A program made the position numbers and the translations under genes. Positions 1 to 7,490 of a stretch of DNA of 64,000 nucleotides are shown here, one piece after another; position 1 is the stretch's first letter; each line of letters opens with the position of its first letter. Under the pieces are notes generated by a model. It was not told the origin of the DNA and did not search any database. It saw only the letters and a program-made list of their open reading frames with translations. Source of the DNA: Candidatus Berkelbacteria bacterium RIFCSPLOWO2_01_FULL_50_28 (GTDB taxonomy: Bacteria > Patescibacteria > UBA1384 > 2-12-FULL-50-11); contig MEZX01000002.1 of assembly GCA_001774395.1 (NCBI GenBank), positions 525,000 to 588,999 of the forward strand. The letters are read 5' to 3'.

Positions 1-718
1 TATCAGTAGCCTGTATTTTGTTGGATTTACTTTCTACCAAGAGGGATTGCCGATCCAAGTCGCTTTTCACCCACGGGATGTGAAGTACCCGCTGGCACGG
101 ATACTGTCTGACGCTGGCTTAAAACAGTTGCACGTCGCTGAATCAGAAAAATACGCCCACGTAACGTACTTTTTCAACGGTGGGAGAGAAGAGTCGTATC
201 CGCGTGAGGATCGAATCGTTGTACCTTCTCCAAAAGTTTCGAGCTACGATCAGACCCCTGCTATGTCGACAACAGAAATCACAGAAACCGTTATCAGCCA
301 CATCACTAATTATGACTTCATCCTGCTTAATTACGCCTGTCCAGATATGATAGGACACACGGGAAATCTGCGAGCGGCCATCCAGGCGGTTGAAGCGGTA
401 GACAAAAGCATGGCGGAGATATTTAAGACAATTCAAGAGCATGACGGGGTGTTCATTATCACCGCCGATCACGGCAACGTTGAACAGATGGTTAACCCCA
501 AAACTGGAGAGCCCGACACTGAGCACACAGGCCACCCGGTGCCGTTCATTGTGGCCAACGACACTCAGGTAACCGCTCTAAGAAGTGGGGGCAAACTATC
601 TGACGTCGCGCCAACTATCCTGCAGATTATGGGGATTGCAGCTCCTGATGAGATGGAAGGTAAAAGCCTGATTACCTCTCCCACTCCGACTTCGCCAGTA
701 ACCACTGCTCCCGTCTAA
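1..718 (+). CDS. gpmI: 2,3-bisphosphoglycerate-independent phosphoglycerate mutase, 3' part
   Basis: C-terminal part of iPGM, which interconverts 3- and 2-phosphoglycerate in glycolysis. The gene is cut by the window start; the frame is open from base 2. Conserved alkaline-phosphatase-superfamily motifs are visible: EKYAHVTYFFNGG, NYACPDMIGHTG (metal and substrate site), TADHGN and EHTGHPVPF (metal-binding His/Asp). The stop at 716-718 is preceded by a Thr/Pro/Ser-rich tail that is not part of the fold. It lies upstream of tRNA-Ala on the same strand, separated by about 115 bp with a short GC hairpin. The family call is firm; only the N-terminal half is missing. Confidence 0.93.
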   Translation, partial: ISSLYFVGFTFYQEGLPIQVAFHPRDVKYPLARILSDAGLKQLHVAESEKYAHVTYFFNGGREESYPREDRIVVPSPKVSSYDQTPAMSTTEITETVISHITNYDFILLNYACPDMIGHTGNLRAAIQAVEAVDKSMAEIFKTIQEHDGVFIITADHGNVEQMVNPKTGEPDTEHTGHPVPFIVANDTQVTALRSGGKLSDVAPTILQIMGIAAPDEMEGKSLITSPTPTSPVTTAPV

Positions 719-817
719 CCTGCTGTTGTCTAGGCAACCAAACCTACAAAAGGTAAAATGTTAAAGGTAACAAAAGTGAATATTGTCTTGTAAATTGAAA
801 ATTGTTACTTGAGAACT

Positions 818-830
818 CCGCCTTCGGCGG
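818..830 (+). other. short GC hairpin between gpmI and tRNA-Ala
   Basis: CCGCC-TTC-GGCGG forms a perfect 5-bp hairpin with a UUCG-type loop, 100 bp after gpmI and 3 bp before the tRNA. No T-run follows, so it is not a classical terminator. It may instead stabilise the gpmI mRNA end or the tRNA precursor. Confidence 0.4.
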
Positions 831-833
831 CAA

Positions 834-906
834 GGGCCGTTAGCTCATTTGGTAGAGCGCATCCATGGCATGGATGAGGTGACCGGTTCGATCCCGGTAC
901 GGTCCA
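834..906 (+). tRNA. tRNA-Ala, anticodon GGC
   Basis: Folds as a full cloverleaf. The acceptor GGGCCGT pairs with ACGGTCC (one G-U), followed by discriminator A906. The D stem is GCTC/GAGC. The anticodon stem CATCC/GGATG has loop ATGGCAT, so positions 34-36 read GGC (Ala). The T stem ACCGG/CCGGT has loop TTCGATC. CCA is not fully encoded (the sequence continues with CA), so the CCA-adding enzyme must finish it. The last 18 bases of this region recur at 961-978. Confidence 0.95.
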
Positions 907-988
907 CAACAGAAAACGAAGTGCTTCGTTGTGGGACGGGAGGGAATGAGCGTAGCGAGTATCCCGGTACGGTCCACAGAAAACCAGT
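891..988 (+). repeat. duplicated 3' end of tRNA-Ala
   Basis: Bases 891-908 (T-loop end, T-stem, acceptor and trailing CA of the tRNA) recur exactly at 961-978. The similarity continues into AGAAAAC with a 2-nt gap. The 50-nt spacer between the copies holds a perfect inverted repeat AACGAAG-TG-CTTCGTT (about 915-930) and a GGGA/TCCC pairing. The second copy has no D or anticodon arm, so it is not a gene. It could be a decayed tRNA duplication or a tRNA-end attachment-site scar. Confidence 0.7.
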
Positions 989-1056
989 CTTTCAGCTCAG
1001 TACAACACACAAATACCGCTGTGAAGCGGTACTGTGTCTCATCGAGCTCGATGAAA

Positions 1057-1266
1057 TTACATAGAAGGTGCGTCTGACTTCGACCCCTTCATGAAGGCGC
1101 TTATCAAGCTCCAAAGAGCCGCAAGGCCAACAATGATGTAGACGATCTGGGCGAAAGTATCACCCAACTTCGCGACGAAGTTCCACTCTGCGTTGATACC
1201 AATCAAACCCCAGTTTAGACCACCTACAAACAGGAAGAACCACACTACCCAATCAAATCCTTTCAT
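1057..1266 (-). CDS. DUF378 family small membrane protein
   Basis: A 69-residue protein with two hydrophobic segments. The first carries the family-typical FLFVGGLNWGLIGI; the second is IVYIIVGLAALWSLI. The short basic tail is probably cytoplasmic. The start at 1266 was chosen because AAGGAGGTGAG lies just upstream; the longer reading frame (TTG at 1287) would translate through this ribosome binding site. DUF378 proteins are common small integral membrane proteins of unknown role. The gene stands alone, convergent with the tRNA and divergent from leuS. Confidence 0.85.
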   Translation of the reverse strand: MKGFDWVVWFFLFVGGLNWGLIGINAEWNFVAKLGDTFAQIVYIIVGLAALWSLISAFMKGSKSDAPSM

Positions 1267-1427
1267 TCCTCTCACCTCCTTCCCCAACTCATATTATTAC
1301 TATGACATAATTACGTCGCCTGGCTAGGTTTTTGTCAACCCCTCAACGCCGTTCTGGGTTGACCTTGGGCATTCGAAAGGTCAAGAGCCGTTGCCCAACT
1401 GCCCCCTCAAGAGCTAACATAGGACAG

Positions 1428-4247
1428 ATGGGTTATAACCACAAGGACATTGAGCACAGGTGGCGTCCTAAATTCGACGCTGCAAAGCTTTCAACCTGCG
1501 ACCTCTCAAGCGGTGAGCCGTTCTACTGCTTGGATATGTTCCCCTACCCTTCTGGCGATGGTCTGCATGTCGGTCATTGGCGTGGGTACACTTTAAGTGA
1601 TTTTTACGTTCGTTATTGGAGTCTTAAGGGTAAAAATGTCTTGCACCCGATGGGTTTCGATGCGTTTGGCCTACCGGCTGAAAACGCGGCAATCAAAAGT
1701 AAAACTCATCCCAAGAAATTTACCGATCGTGCAATAGAGACATTTAAAACTCAGCTGAACGCTCTGGGGGCGCTTTACGACTGGAAGAAGCAAGTAAACA
1801 CCAGCTCTCCTGACTATTACCGCTGGACTCAGTGGTTGTTTCTGCAGTTTTTCAAGCACGGACTGGCTGAGAAAAGACAAGCTTTAGTTAACTGGTGTCC
1901 GAAAGACCAAACAGTACTGGCCAACGAGCAAGTCGTGGGCGGCTGTTGCGAACGCTGCGGCAGTAAGGTTACCAAAAAAAGCTTGTCGCAGTGGTATTTG
2001 AAAATAACTGATTTTACCGAGAGCCTTTTATCGGGGCTTGATACTCTTGATTGGCCAGAGCACGTCAAAGCCCTGCAGCGAAACTGGATCGGCCGATCAG
2101 ACGGCGCAACCGTTAAGTTTCATACTGAACACGGCCCGATTGAAGTTTTCACCACCAGGTTGGACACAATTTATGGGGTAAGCGCGATCCTCTTGGCGCC
2201 GGAGCATTCCTTAGTCGAAAAACTTACAAAGGCGGCGCAGGAGAAGACAGTTCAGAGCTATCTCCAGGAAACCTTATCGAAGTCAGACCTGGACCGGCAG
2301 ATGGAAGATCAAACAAAAACGGGCGTTTTTACCGGATCGACTGCCATTCACCCATTTTCAAAGCAGGAGCTACCGATTTGGGTAGCTGACTACGTACTGC
2401 CGTCGTACGGTACCGGTGCGGTAATGCTTGTGCCCGCCCACGACAAACGAGACCACGAGTTCGCCACCGCGCACAATCTGCCGATTCTGTCTGTGATTGA
2501 GCCCGAGTTTATCGACAACAAAGAGCCAAGCAACGTCAGAGAGGACCTGCCTTTTGTTGAACGAGATGGGATTGTCGCGATTGTAAAACACTGGTCCGAA
2601 GATAAATATCTGGGCTTAAAGTGGAAAAAAGTAGCCTGGGGAACTTGGATTACTGGAGGCATTGAGAAGGGCCAGTCACCCGAAGAAGCAGCAACATCTG
2701 AAATCCTTGAGGAAGTTGGTTATAATAAACTTCGGCTAGTGAAAAATTTAGGCAGACTACACTCAAAATTCTATCACGGACCTAAGAGCGAGAATCGTTC
2801 ACTGCACGGGCACTGTCTCTATTTCGAGCTCACCAGCGACGAAATGGCTCAAATTTCAGACGAAGAGGTTGGCAAACACGAACCAATTTGGCTATCAAAG
2901 GGCGAGGTGGAACAGTTCATGACAGCTGATGCTCACAAGTGGGCTTGGAGACAGCTTCAGGACGACCCCGCGCTGTATGAAGGCAGCGGTTACCTTACTA
3001 ACTCCGGTAGGTACGACGGTCTAAGTAGTGATCTTGCGGCCAAAAAGATTGCTGATGATTTGGCCATCCGCGGTATCGGAGGGCAAACAGTTAGCTATCA
3101 TCTCCGTGACTGGTTAGTTTCTCGCCAGCGCTACTGGGGCTGTCCAATACCGATCGTCTACGACCCCAAAGGATACCCGCACGCCGTAAAAGATGAGTAT
3201 CTTCCGCTCTTGCTGCCGACCGACGTTGATTTTCAACCTGGAGGTGAGAGTCCGATCGCTCGATCAAAGGAGTACGCCAAGAGGGCCGAAAAGTTTTACA
3301 GTAAAGGTTGGCACTTCGATACAGACACGCTCGACACCTTTGTTGACTCGTCCTGGTACTATTTGCGTTATCTCTCCCCACGAGACGACCAACAGGCCTT
3401 CGATAAGTCCAGGGTGAAAAAATGGTTGCCGGTTGACTTATACATCGGCGGTATCGAACACGCCGTGCTTCACCTACTTTATTCAAGGTTCGTCTTTCAG
3501 TTTTTGTCTAAGTTTGGCTATGTCGACGTCAAGACAAACGAGCCGTTTAAAAAATTATTCAATATTGGCATGGTCACGCTTCATGGCGCAAAAATGAGCA
3601 AAAGTAAGGGTAACGTCATCTCGCCCGACCCGTTAATCGACGCTTACGGTACGGACGCTCTGCGCGGTTACGAGCTGTTCCTGGGACCGGTGGAGAACGA
3701 TGCGGAGTGGAGCGGGAACGGTATTAATGGAATTCACCGATTTTTAATTAAACTCGAAAAGCTCTCAACTTTAGTTCATCCAACCGCTATTGAGTCACAG
3801 CGTCAGCGATTCGACGAGTATCTCGACACTATAAATAAAATGATTCAGGATTTTCGCTTAAATACCGTCATTTCTGAAGGTATGAAACTCATCAATACAC
3901 TGGGCTCAAAGGTCATCGATGCGGAAGTTTGGCGACGATTTTTGGTGACTATTTCGCCTATGTACCCGTATCTCTCGCAAGAGCTCTACGCTAGTTCATC
4001 GCAAAAGGGGCTGATTATCGAGCAAGAAAAATGGCCGGAGAAATTCCACGTTGCTCATAAAGTCCAAGTGATTAAAGTGCTTTTCAACCAAAAATTTGTT
4101 GGCTCGCTTGAAGCAGATAAGTCGTTCTCAGAAACTAATATCTTGGAGCTGATCAGTCATTCACCCGCCATAGCGGCAAAAATCAATAAAGGTAAATTTA
4201 GTCGAACCATCTACAAACCAGGTGAGCTGATCAACCTGATCCCCTAG
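1428..4247 (+). CDS. leuS: leucyl-tRNA synthetase with inserted Nudix-like domain
   Basis: Class I aminoacyl-tRNA synthetase charging tRNA-Leu. The start at 1428 follows AGGACAG; the frame is open upstream but lacks family similarity. It shows an HIGH variant HVGH, a zinc ribbon in CP1 (NWCPKDQ, GGCCERCG), the editing-site motifs TTRLDTIYG and GTGAVMLVPAHDKRD, the catalytic-core motif RDWLVSRQRYWGCPIP, and KMSKS as KMSKSKGN. At 939 residues it is longer than the usual 810-880 because about 150 residues (nt about 2515-2975) are inserted late in the editing domain. The insert carries a Nudix box: G410, then E425-I-L-E428-E429-V-G at residues 425-431. The metal-binding glutamates are kept, but the usual Glu at 416 is Gln and the usual Arg at 424 is Ser. 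It is followed closely by rpmF. Confidence 0.95.
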   Translation: MGYNHKDIEHRWRPKFDAAKLSTCDLSSGEPFYCLDMFPYPSGDGLHVGHWRGYTLSDFYVRYWSLKGKNVLHPMGFDAFGLPAENAAIKSKTHPKKFTDRAIETFKTQLNALGALYDWKKQVNTSSPDYYRWTQWLFLQFFKHGLAEKRQALVNWCPKDQTVLANEQVVGGCCERCGSKVTKKSLSQWYLKITDFTESLLSGLDTLDWPEHVKALQRNWIGRSDGATVKFHTEHGPIEVFTTRLDTIYGVSAILLAPEHSLVEKLTKAAQEKTVQSYLQETLSKSDLDRQMEDQTKTGVFTGSTAIHPFSKQELPIWVADYVLPSYGTGAVMLVPAHDKRDHEFATAHNLPILSVIEPEFIDNKEPSNVREDLPFVERDGIVAIVKHWSEDKYLGLKWKKVAWGTWITGGIEKGQSPEEAATSEILEEVGYNKLRLVKNLGRLHSKFYHGPKSENRSLHGHCLYFELTSDEMAQISDEEVGKHEPIWLSKGEVEQFMTADAHKWAWRQLQDDPALYEGSGYLTNSGRYDGLSSDLAAKKIADDLAIRGIGGQTVSYHLRDWLVSRQRYWGCPIPIVYDPKGYPHAVKDEYLPLLLPTDVDFQPGGESPIARSKEYAKRAEKFYSKGWHFDTDTLDTFVDSSWYYLRYLSPRDDQQAFDKSRVKKWLPVDLYIGGIEHAVLHLLYSRFVFQFLSKFGYVDVKTNEPFKKLFNIGMVTLHGAKMSKSKGNVISPDPLIDAYGTDALRGYELFLGPVENDAEWSGNGINGIHRFLIKLEKLSTLVHPTAIESQRQRFDEYLDTINKMIQDFRLNTVISEGMKLINTLGSKVIDAEVWRRFLVTISPMYPYLSQELYASSSQKGLIIEQEKWPEKFHVAHKVQVIKVLFNQKFVGSLEADKSFSETNILELISHSPAIAAKINKGKFSRTIYKPGELINLIP

Positions 4248-4282
4248 TGGCAATTAAGGCAGAAGATTGCTAAAATAGTAGC

Positions 4283-4492
4283 ATGGCTGAGCCAAAGAAA
4301 AAGCTTTCCAGGACAAGAACCCATCTGCGACGATCAAAGTATGCAGTCGAGAGCGCTAGCGTTACCCGATGCTCGCATTGCGGCGAAGTAACGCTGCCTC
4401 ACAACGTCTGCCGCTCTTGCGGGCACTATCGCGGCGTCCCAGTGAAACCCGAACGTCCTAAAGAACGCATCGTTGTTGACCCCTCTAAGTAA
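4283..4492 (+). CDS. rpmF: 50S ribosomal protein L32
   Basis: 69 residues. The N-terminal basic arm KKKLSRTRTHLRRSKYA is followed by a zinc ribbon with two CxxC pairs (CSHCGEVTLPHNVC, then CRSCGHYRGV), the zinc-binding form of bL32. It has a C-terminal extension rich in Pro, Lys and Glu. The stop TAA overlaps the nusB start as TAATG, so nusB is probably translated by re-initiation. It binds 23S rRNA near the exit tunnel. Confidence 0.95.
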   Translation: MAEPKKKLSRTRTHLRRSKYAVESASVTRCSHCGEVTLPHNVCRSCGHYRGVPVKPERPKERIVVDPSK

Positions 4493-4968
4493 TGTCGGTT
4501 AACCGCCATCTCTCACGCACGGTTGCTATGCAATCGCTTTACGAGTGGGATTTTCACCAAGAAAAACCAATTCTGGAGATCAGTGAGAGAGTAATGGGAC
4601 CTGTAGAGAAGGACATCGACGTGGAATATTTGAATCGGGTCGTCGAAGGCACGATGAAGAATCTCAAACTAATCGATAGTTTAATCGAACAGGCGGCACC
4701 GGAATGGCCGCTGGAACAGATTTCAGTTATAGACAAGAGTATCTTACGTTTAGCCAGTTACGAGCTGCTGAAGGACAAAGACATCCCTCCCAAAGTCGCT
4801 ATCAACGAGGCGGTTGAGATCGCCAAAACTTTCGGTGGCGAGAACTCCTCTAAATTCATTAACGGTGTCTTGGGCACGCTGTATCGCCAGTCGGATCGAT
4901 ATGTTGAAGAAACTGAAGAAGCGGAAACCGATGAGGCCGAAACTGAAAATAATGACAAAACCAGTTGA
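4492..4968 (+). CDS. nusB: transcription antitermination factor NusB
   Basis: 158 residues, all-helical NusB/RsmB fold. It starts with the RNA-binding helix pattern SRTVAMQSLYEWDF. The C-terminal family signature is VIDKSILRLASYELL followed by PPKVAINEAVEIAKTFGG and FINGVLGTL. NusB with S10 (rpsJ, also in this window) binds boxA RNA in antitermination of rRNA operons. The Glu/Thr-rich tail of about 20 residues overlaps the rnc start by 17 nt. Confidence 0.95.
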   Translation: MSVNRHLSRTVAMQSLYEWDFHQEKPILEISERVMGPVEKDIDVEYLNRVVEGTMKNLKLIDSLIEQAAPEWPLEQISVIDKSILRLASYELLKDKDIPPKVAINEAVEIAKTFGGENSSKFINGVLGTLYRQSDRYVEETEEAETDEAETENNDKTS

Positions 4969-5638
4969 AGAAGTTGAGAAAGCAGTTGACGTTAACTTTA
5001 CCGACAAAGCGCTTTTGCGCCAAGCTTTTATTCATCGCTCGTACATCAACGAGACCAAAGAGCCGTCGCTTGAACATAACGAGCGACTCGAATTTCTCGG
5101 CGACGCTGTGCTGGAGCTGGTCGTAACAGAATATCTGTACAAGAACTTCTCCAACCCCGAGGGCGAGTTAACGAATTGGCGCAGTTCAATTGTTAAGGGT
5201 GAAGTTTTAGCCAAAGTTGCTCTGGAGTTAAACCTCGGTGATTACCTGCTACTCAGTAAGGGTGAAGAGCACTCTGGAGGCAGAACGCGTAGCTTGATTT
5301 TGGCAAATACTGTCGAAGCGTTTATCGGTGCAATTTATCTGGATAAAGGCTACGATGCGTCATCAGATTTTATTGCTAAATACTTGATTAGTTTACTCCC
5401 AGAGATTATTGAAAAAAACCTTCATATAGATCCTAAGTCGCGCTTGCAAGAAATTGTGCAAGAGAAACATAGTCGCGCCCCGGAATACCGTGTAATGAAC
5501 GAGGCTGGGCCTGATCACGCTAAGGAATTTACTGTCGGTGTCTACGCCAGCGATAAACTGCTCGCCAAAGGAACGGGTTCTTCTAAGCAACGAGCGGAGC
5601 AGTCGGCCGCCAATGAAGCCTTGAAGTTAGTTCAGTAG
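4952..5638 (+). CDS. rnc: ribonuclease III
   Basis: 228 residues from the ATG at 4952 (another ATG lies at 4931; both are inside nusB). The catalytic domain carries the signature HNERLEFLGDAVLEL, with Glu and Asp ligands for the two metals, and the second acidic cluster NTVEAFIGAIYLD. A C-terminal double-stranded-RNA-binding domain follows (SRLQEIVQEK... KGTGSSKQRAEQSAANEALK). It processes rRNA precursors and cleaves structured mRNAs. It is the last gene of the leuS-rpmF-nusB-rnc run and is followed by a bidirectional terminator. Confidence 0.95.
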   Translation: MTKPVEEVEKAVDVNFTDKALLRQAFIHRSYINETKEPSLEHNERLEFLGDAVLELVVTEYLYKNFSNPEGELTNWRSSIVKGEVLAKVALELNLGDYLLLSKGEEHSGGRTRSLILANTVEAFIGAIYLDKGYDASSDFIAKYLISLLPEIIEKNLHIDPKSRLQEIVQEKHSRAPEYRVMNEAGPDHAKEFTVGVYASDKLLAKGTGSSKQRAEQSAANEALKLVQ

Positions 5639-5659
5639 TTTTACTTTCGTATTCACAAA

Positions 5660-5690
5660 ACAAAACGGGCCATTTACGACCCGCTTTGTT
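5660..5690. terminator. bidirectional terminator between rnc and the MscS-like gene
   Basis: ACAAAACGGG (5660-5669) pairs with CCCGCTTTGT (5680-5689), a 10-bp stem with one mismatch and a 10-nt loop. It lies between two convergent genes and has T- and A-rich flanks on the appropriate sides. Confidence 0.75.
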
Positions 5691-5705
5691 ATTCCTACAG
5701 GATTG

Positions 5706-6395
5706 TTACTTTTTCAATTCGTCGCGAAGCTTCTTAATGAAGTCACTCATATGATTCTGCCCGCCCAGACCTACAGACAGGCCAAATGCAATGGCAATCA
5801 TCGAGACCACGCCGATGAACATTATAACCGTGAACTCGCGCGGTACACCCAGCGCAAACAGCGCCATGATGCCGATGAAAATATACAGCGTCCAACGCAC
5901 TGTCATTTCGGTTGTCTTGGCAATTGTTAGGCCAAAGGACTCAACCGATGCTCGCGTTAAGCGAGATATAACTTCCGTGAACTGGCTTCCAAAAACCAAG
6001 AGCAAGGAAACGCCAAGCACGACAGGGATATAGGCAAGGATTCCTTCAACGAAACCTTCGACCCCATTCACCTTCAGAACAATCGATGCCGGTACAAGCG
6101 CTGTAAGAATGGTTACCCATTTTACAAACGTTCCAACGATGTCGGAGACATCACTGCGCAGCTTCGCTCGTTTGAGCACGGCGGTAAAACCGCTACTGTC
6201 AGACAAACTCTGCAGGCGAACTGCCTTCAAAATTTGCACAACAATGTACTGCAATACCCAGGCCACAATCACTCCGACAAGAACAATTACAATCGCCCCA
6301 ATAATATTGGGTGCGAAATCACTTATCCTATCCCACAGAGACTGTAATGCGTCGCGCGTTTCAGTCCCCCAAAGATCCAATGCAGTCTGATTCAT
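5706..6395 (-). CDS. MscS-related membrane protein (conserved TM-helix type)
   Basis: 229 residues with about five hydrophobic helices (near 28-50, 90-110, 120-140, 165-185, 190-215). The last helix ends GLSVGLGGQNHMSDFIKKL, which resembles the pore helix and the GLGGQ corner of small-conductance mechanosensitive channels. The cytoplasmic beta and alpha/beta vestibule domains of MscS are absent, so this is the short TM-helix family and not a full MscS. AAAGGAG precedes the ATG. An upstream promoter and leader hairpin suggest it is transcribed separately from the carboxypeptidase gene. Channel function is inferred. Confidence 0.75.
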   Translation of the reverse strand: MNQTALDLWGTETRDALQSLWDRISDFAPNIIGAIVIVLVGVIVAWVLQYIVVQILKAVRLQSLSDSSGFTAVLKRAKLRSDVSDIVGTFVKWVTILTALVPASIVLKVNGVEGFVEGILAYIPVVLGVSLLLVFGSQFTEVISRLTRASVESFGLTIAKTTEMTVRWTLYIFIGIMALFALGVPREFTVIMFIGVVSMIAIAFGLSVGLGGQNHMSDFIKKLRDELKK

Positions 6396-6422
6396 ACAAC
6401 TCCTTTCTACTACTTTTTGTAA

Positions 6423-6452
6423 AATTCTCTATTTACTTATTTATCGAGAATT
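6423..6452 (-). other. inverted repeat in the leader of the MscS-like gene
   Basis: AATTCTC (6423-6429) and GAGAATT (6446-6452) form a 7-bp inverted repeat with a 16-nt AT-rich loop, between the predicted promoter and the start codon. It may be an mRNA hairpin or a regulator site; there is no direct evidence for either. Confidence 0.35.
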
Positions 6453-6457
6453 CCTTA

Positions 6458-6485
6458 TTACTATACTTACTAGCCCCTTTGTCAA
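6458..6485 (-). promoter_or_regulatory. sigma70-type promoter for the MscS-like gene
   Basis: On the minus strand, -35 TTGACA (6485-6480), a 16-nt spacer and -10 TAGTAA (6463-6458) lie in the gap between the carboxypeptidase stop and the MscS-like start. Confidence 0.5.
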
Positions 6486-6500
6486 TAGGTACGAAACGGA

Positions 6501-7490
6501 TTAGTACGTTTGGCGAGCTATCGAGCTTCTGGCCCAGATGAATAGTTTCCTCATTTCTGATGCGGAAGCGGTAATTGAATACTCGTCCGTGTTCAGGATT
6601 ACGCCGATGTAAGTATGGCCGTTCATTTCAAGCGCCGAGACCAAACTGTGGCCAGCCGCGTACGTAAAACCAGTTTTAATCCCCAAAACTCCAGGTAGAT
6701 AATATCCGCTATCGGGCAGTATGAGTCGGTTAGAGCTTTCGATTTCGTGGCGATACTCGCCGTTCAGTGAGGAAATAGTCGCATGTCGTTGGCCAACGAT
6801 TCCAGAGAGCAGTGGATTTTCAAGTAGCAGCCGAGCGATTTGACTTAGCTCGAAAGCGGTCGAACGGCCATTGTCATCAAGCCCAGCCGGATCGAAAAAC
6901 TTAGTCTTTTTCAGCCCATGATCCAAGACGTAATTGTTCATTTTTGCGACGAACGGTTTAATATCACCGTTTTTTTGTGAGTACGCCTCAGCGATAGCAT
7001 ACGTAGCGTCGTTACCAGACGCGATAAGTGCGCCCCGTAAGAGACTAAGAACCGACAGCTTCTCACCCGGTAGGAGACCCACATTGGAATCTGGAACGCT
7101 AGTGGAGTGATTTGTTACCACAACTTCGTCGTCTGGACTCATTAATTGGAGGGCCGTCAGCGCCGTAACCATTTTTGTGGTGGAGGCGACCGGCAGGCTC
7201 AAGTTCTGATTTTTAGCGCTGATCACCTCGTTGGTATCCGCGTCGAGTAGTAAAAAAGCCTTAGCGAAAACGTACGGCTCGCCCGCATACGATCGTAGCA
7301 CCGGGTAGTCGTCAAAGTTTCCAATTGCGGTTGAGAAGCTGTTGTTCGCAGAGGAGATAAGTTGTTTCGTGCTTGCGATTGGTGTGATTACTACGGCAGG
7401 AGAGGTAGCAATTACTAGTAGAAACGCCAATGCGGCAAGTTTGGCGCCTTTACTTAGATTTCTTGGTTTTGGGTGAAGGAATATCATCAA
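6501..7490 (-). CDS. dacA: D-alanyl-D-alanine carboxypeptidase (S11 family)
   Basis: 329 residues. A hydrophobic N-terminal segment (AKLAALAFLLVIATSPAVV) acts as signal or anchor. The three penicillin-binding motifs are all present: SxxK as STTK, SxN as SGN in ALIASGNDATYA, and KTG in GIKTGFTYAAG. It trims the pentapeptide of peptidoglycan outside the membrane. It lacks the C-terminal domain of PBP5-like enzymes and ends soon after the catalytic fold. The start overlaps the end of aspS by about 41 nt, and no clear ribosome binding site is visible, so the exact start is uncertain. Confidence 0.9.
   Translation of the reverse strand: MMIFLHPKPRNLSKGAKLAALAFLLVIATSPAVVITPIASTKQLISSANNSFSTAIGNFDDYPVLRSYAGEPYVFAKAFLLLDADTNEVISAKNQNLSLPVASTTKMVTALTALQLMSPDDEVVVTNHSTSVPDSNVGLLPGEKLSVLSLLRGALIASGNDATYAIAEAYSQKNGDIKPFVAKMNNYVLDHGLKKTKFFDPAGLDDNGRSTAFELSQIARLLLENPLLSGIVGQRHATISSLNGEYRHEIESSNRLILPDSGYYLPGVLGIKTGFTYAAGHSLVSALEMNGHTYIGVILNTDEYSITASASEMRKLFIWARSSIARQTY

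Noticed and set aside
961..980. Second tRNA-Ala gene
   Set aside because: Only the 3' arm is repeated; no D arm or anticodon arm lies upstream.
849..1064. Open frame on the plus strand running through the tRNA
   Set aside because: It starts inside tRNA-Ala and covers the duplicated tRNA end; no ribosome binding site or protein-like composition.
3091..3486. 131-residue frame opposite leuS
   Set aside because: Arg/Ser-rich shadow of the conserved LeuRS core with no start signal.
4966..4968. UGA recoded as Gly or Trp
   Set aside because: UGA ends nusB, rbfA and gyrA exactly at gene junctions, and conserved Trp and Gly use ordinary codons.
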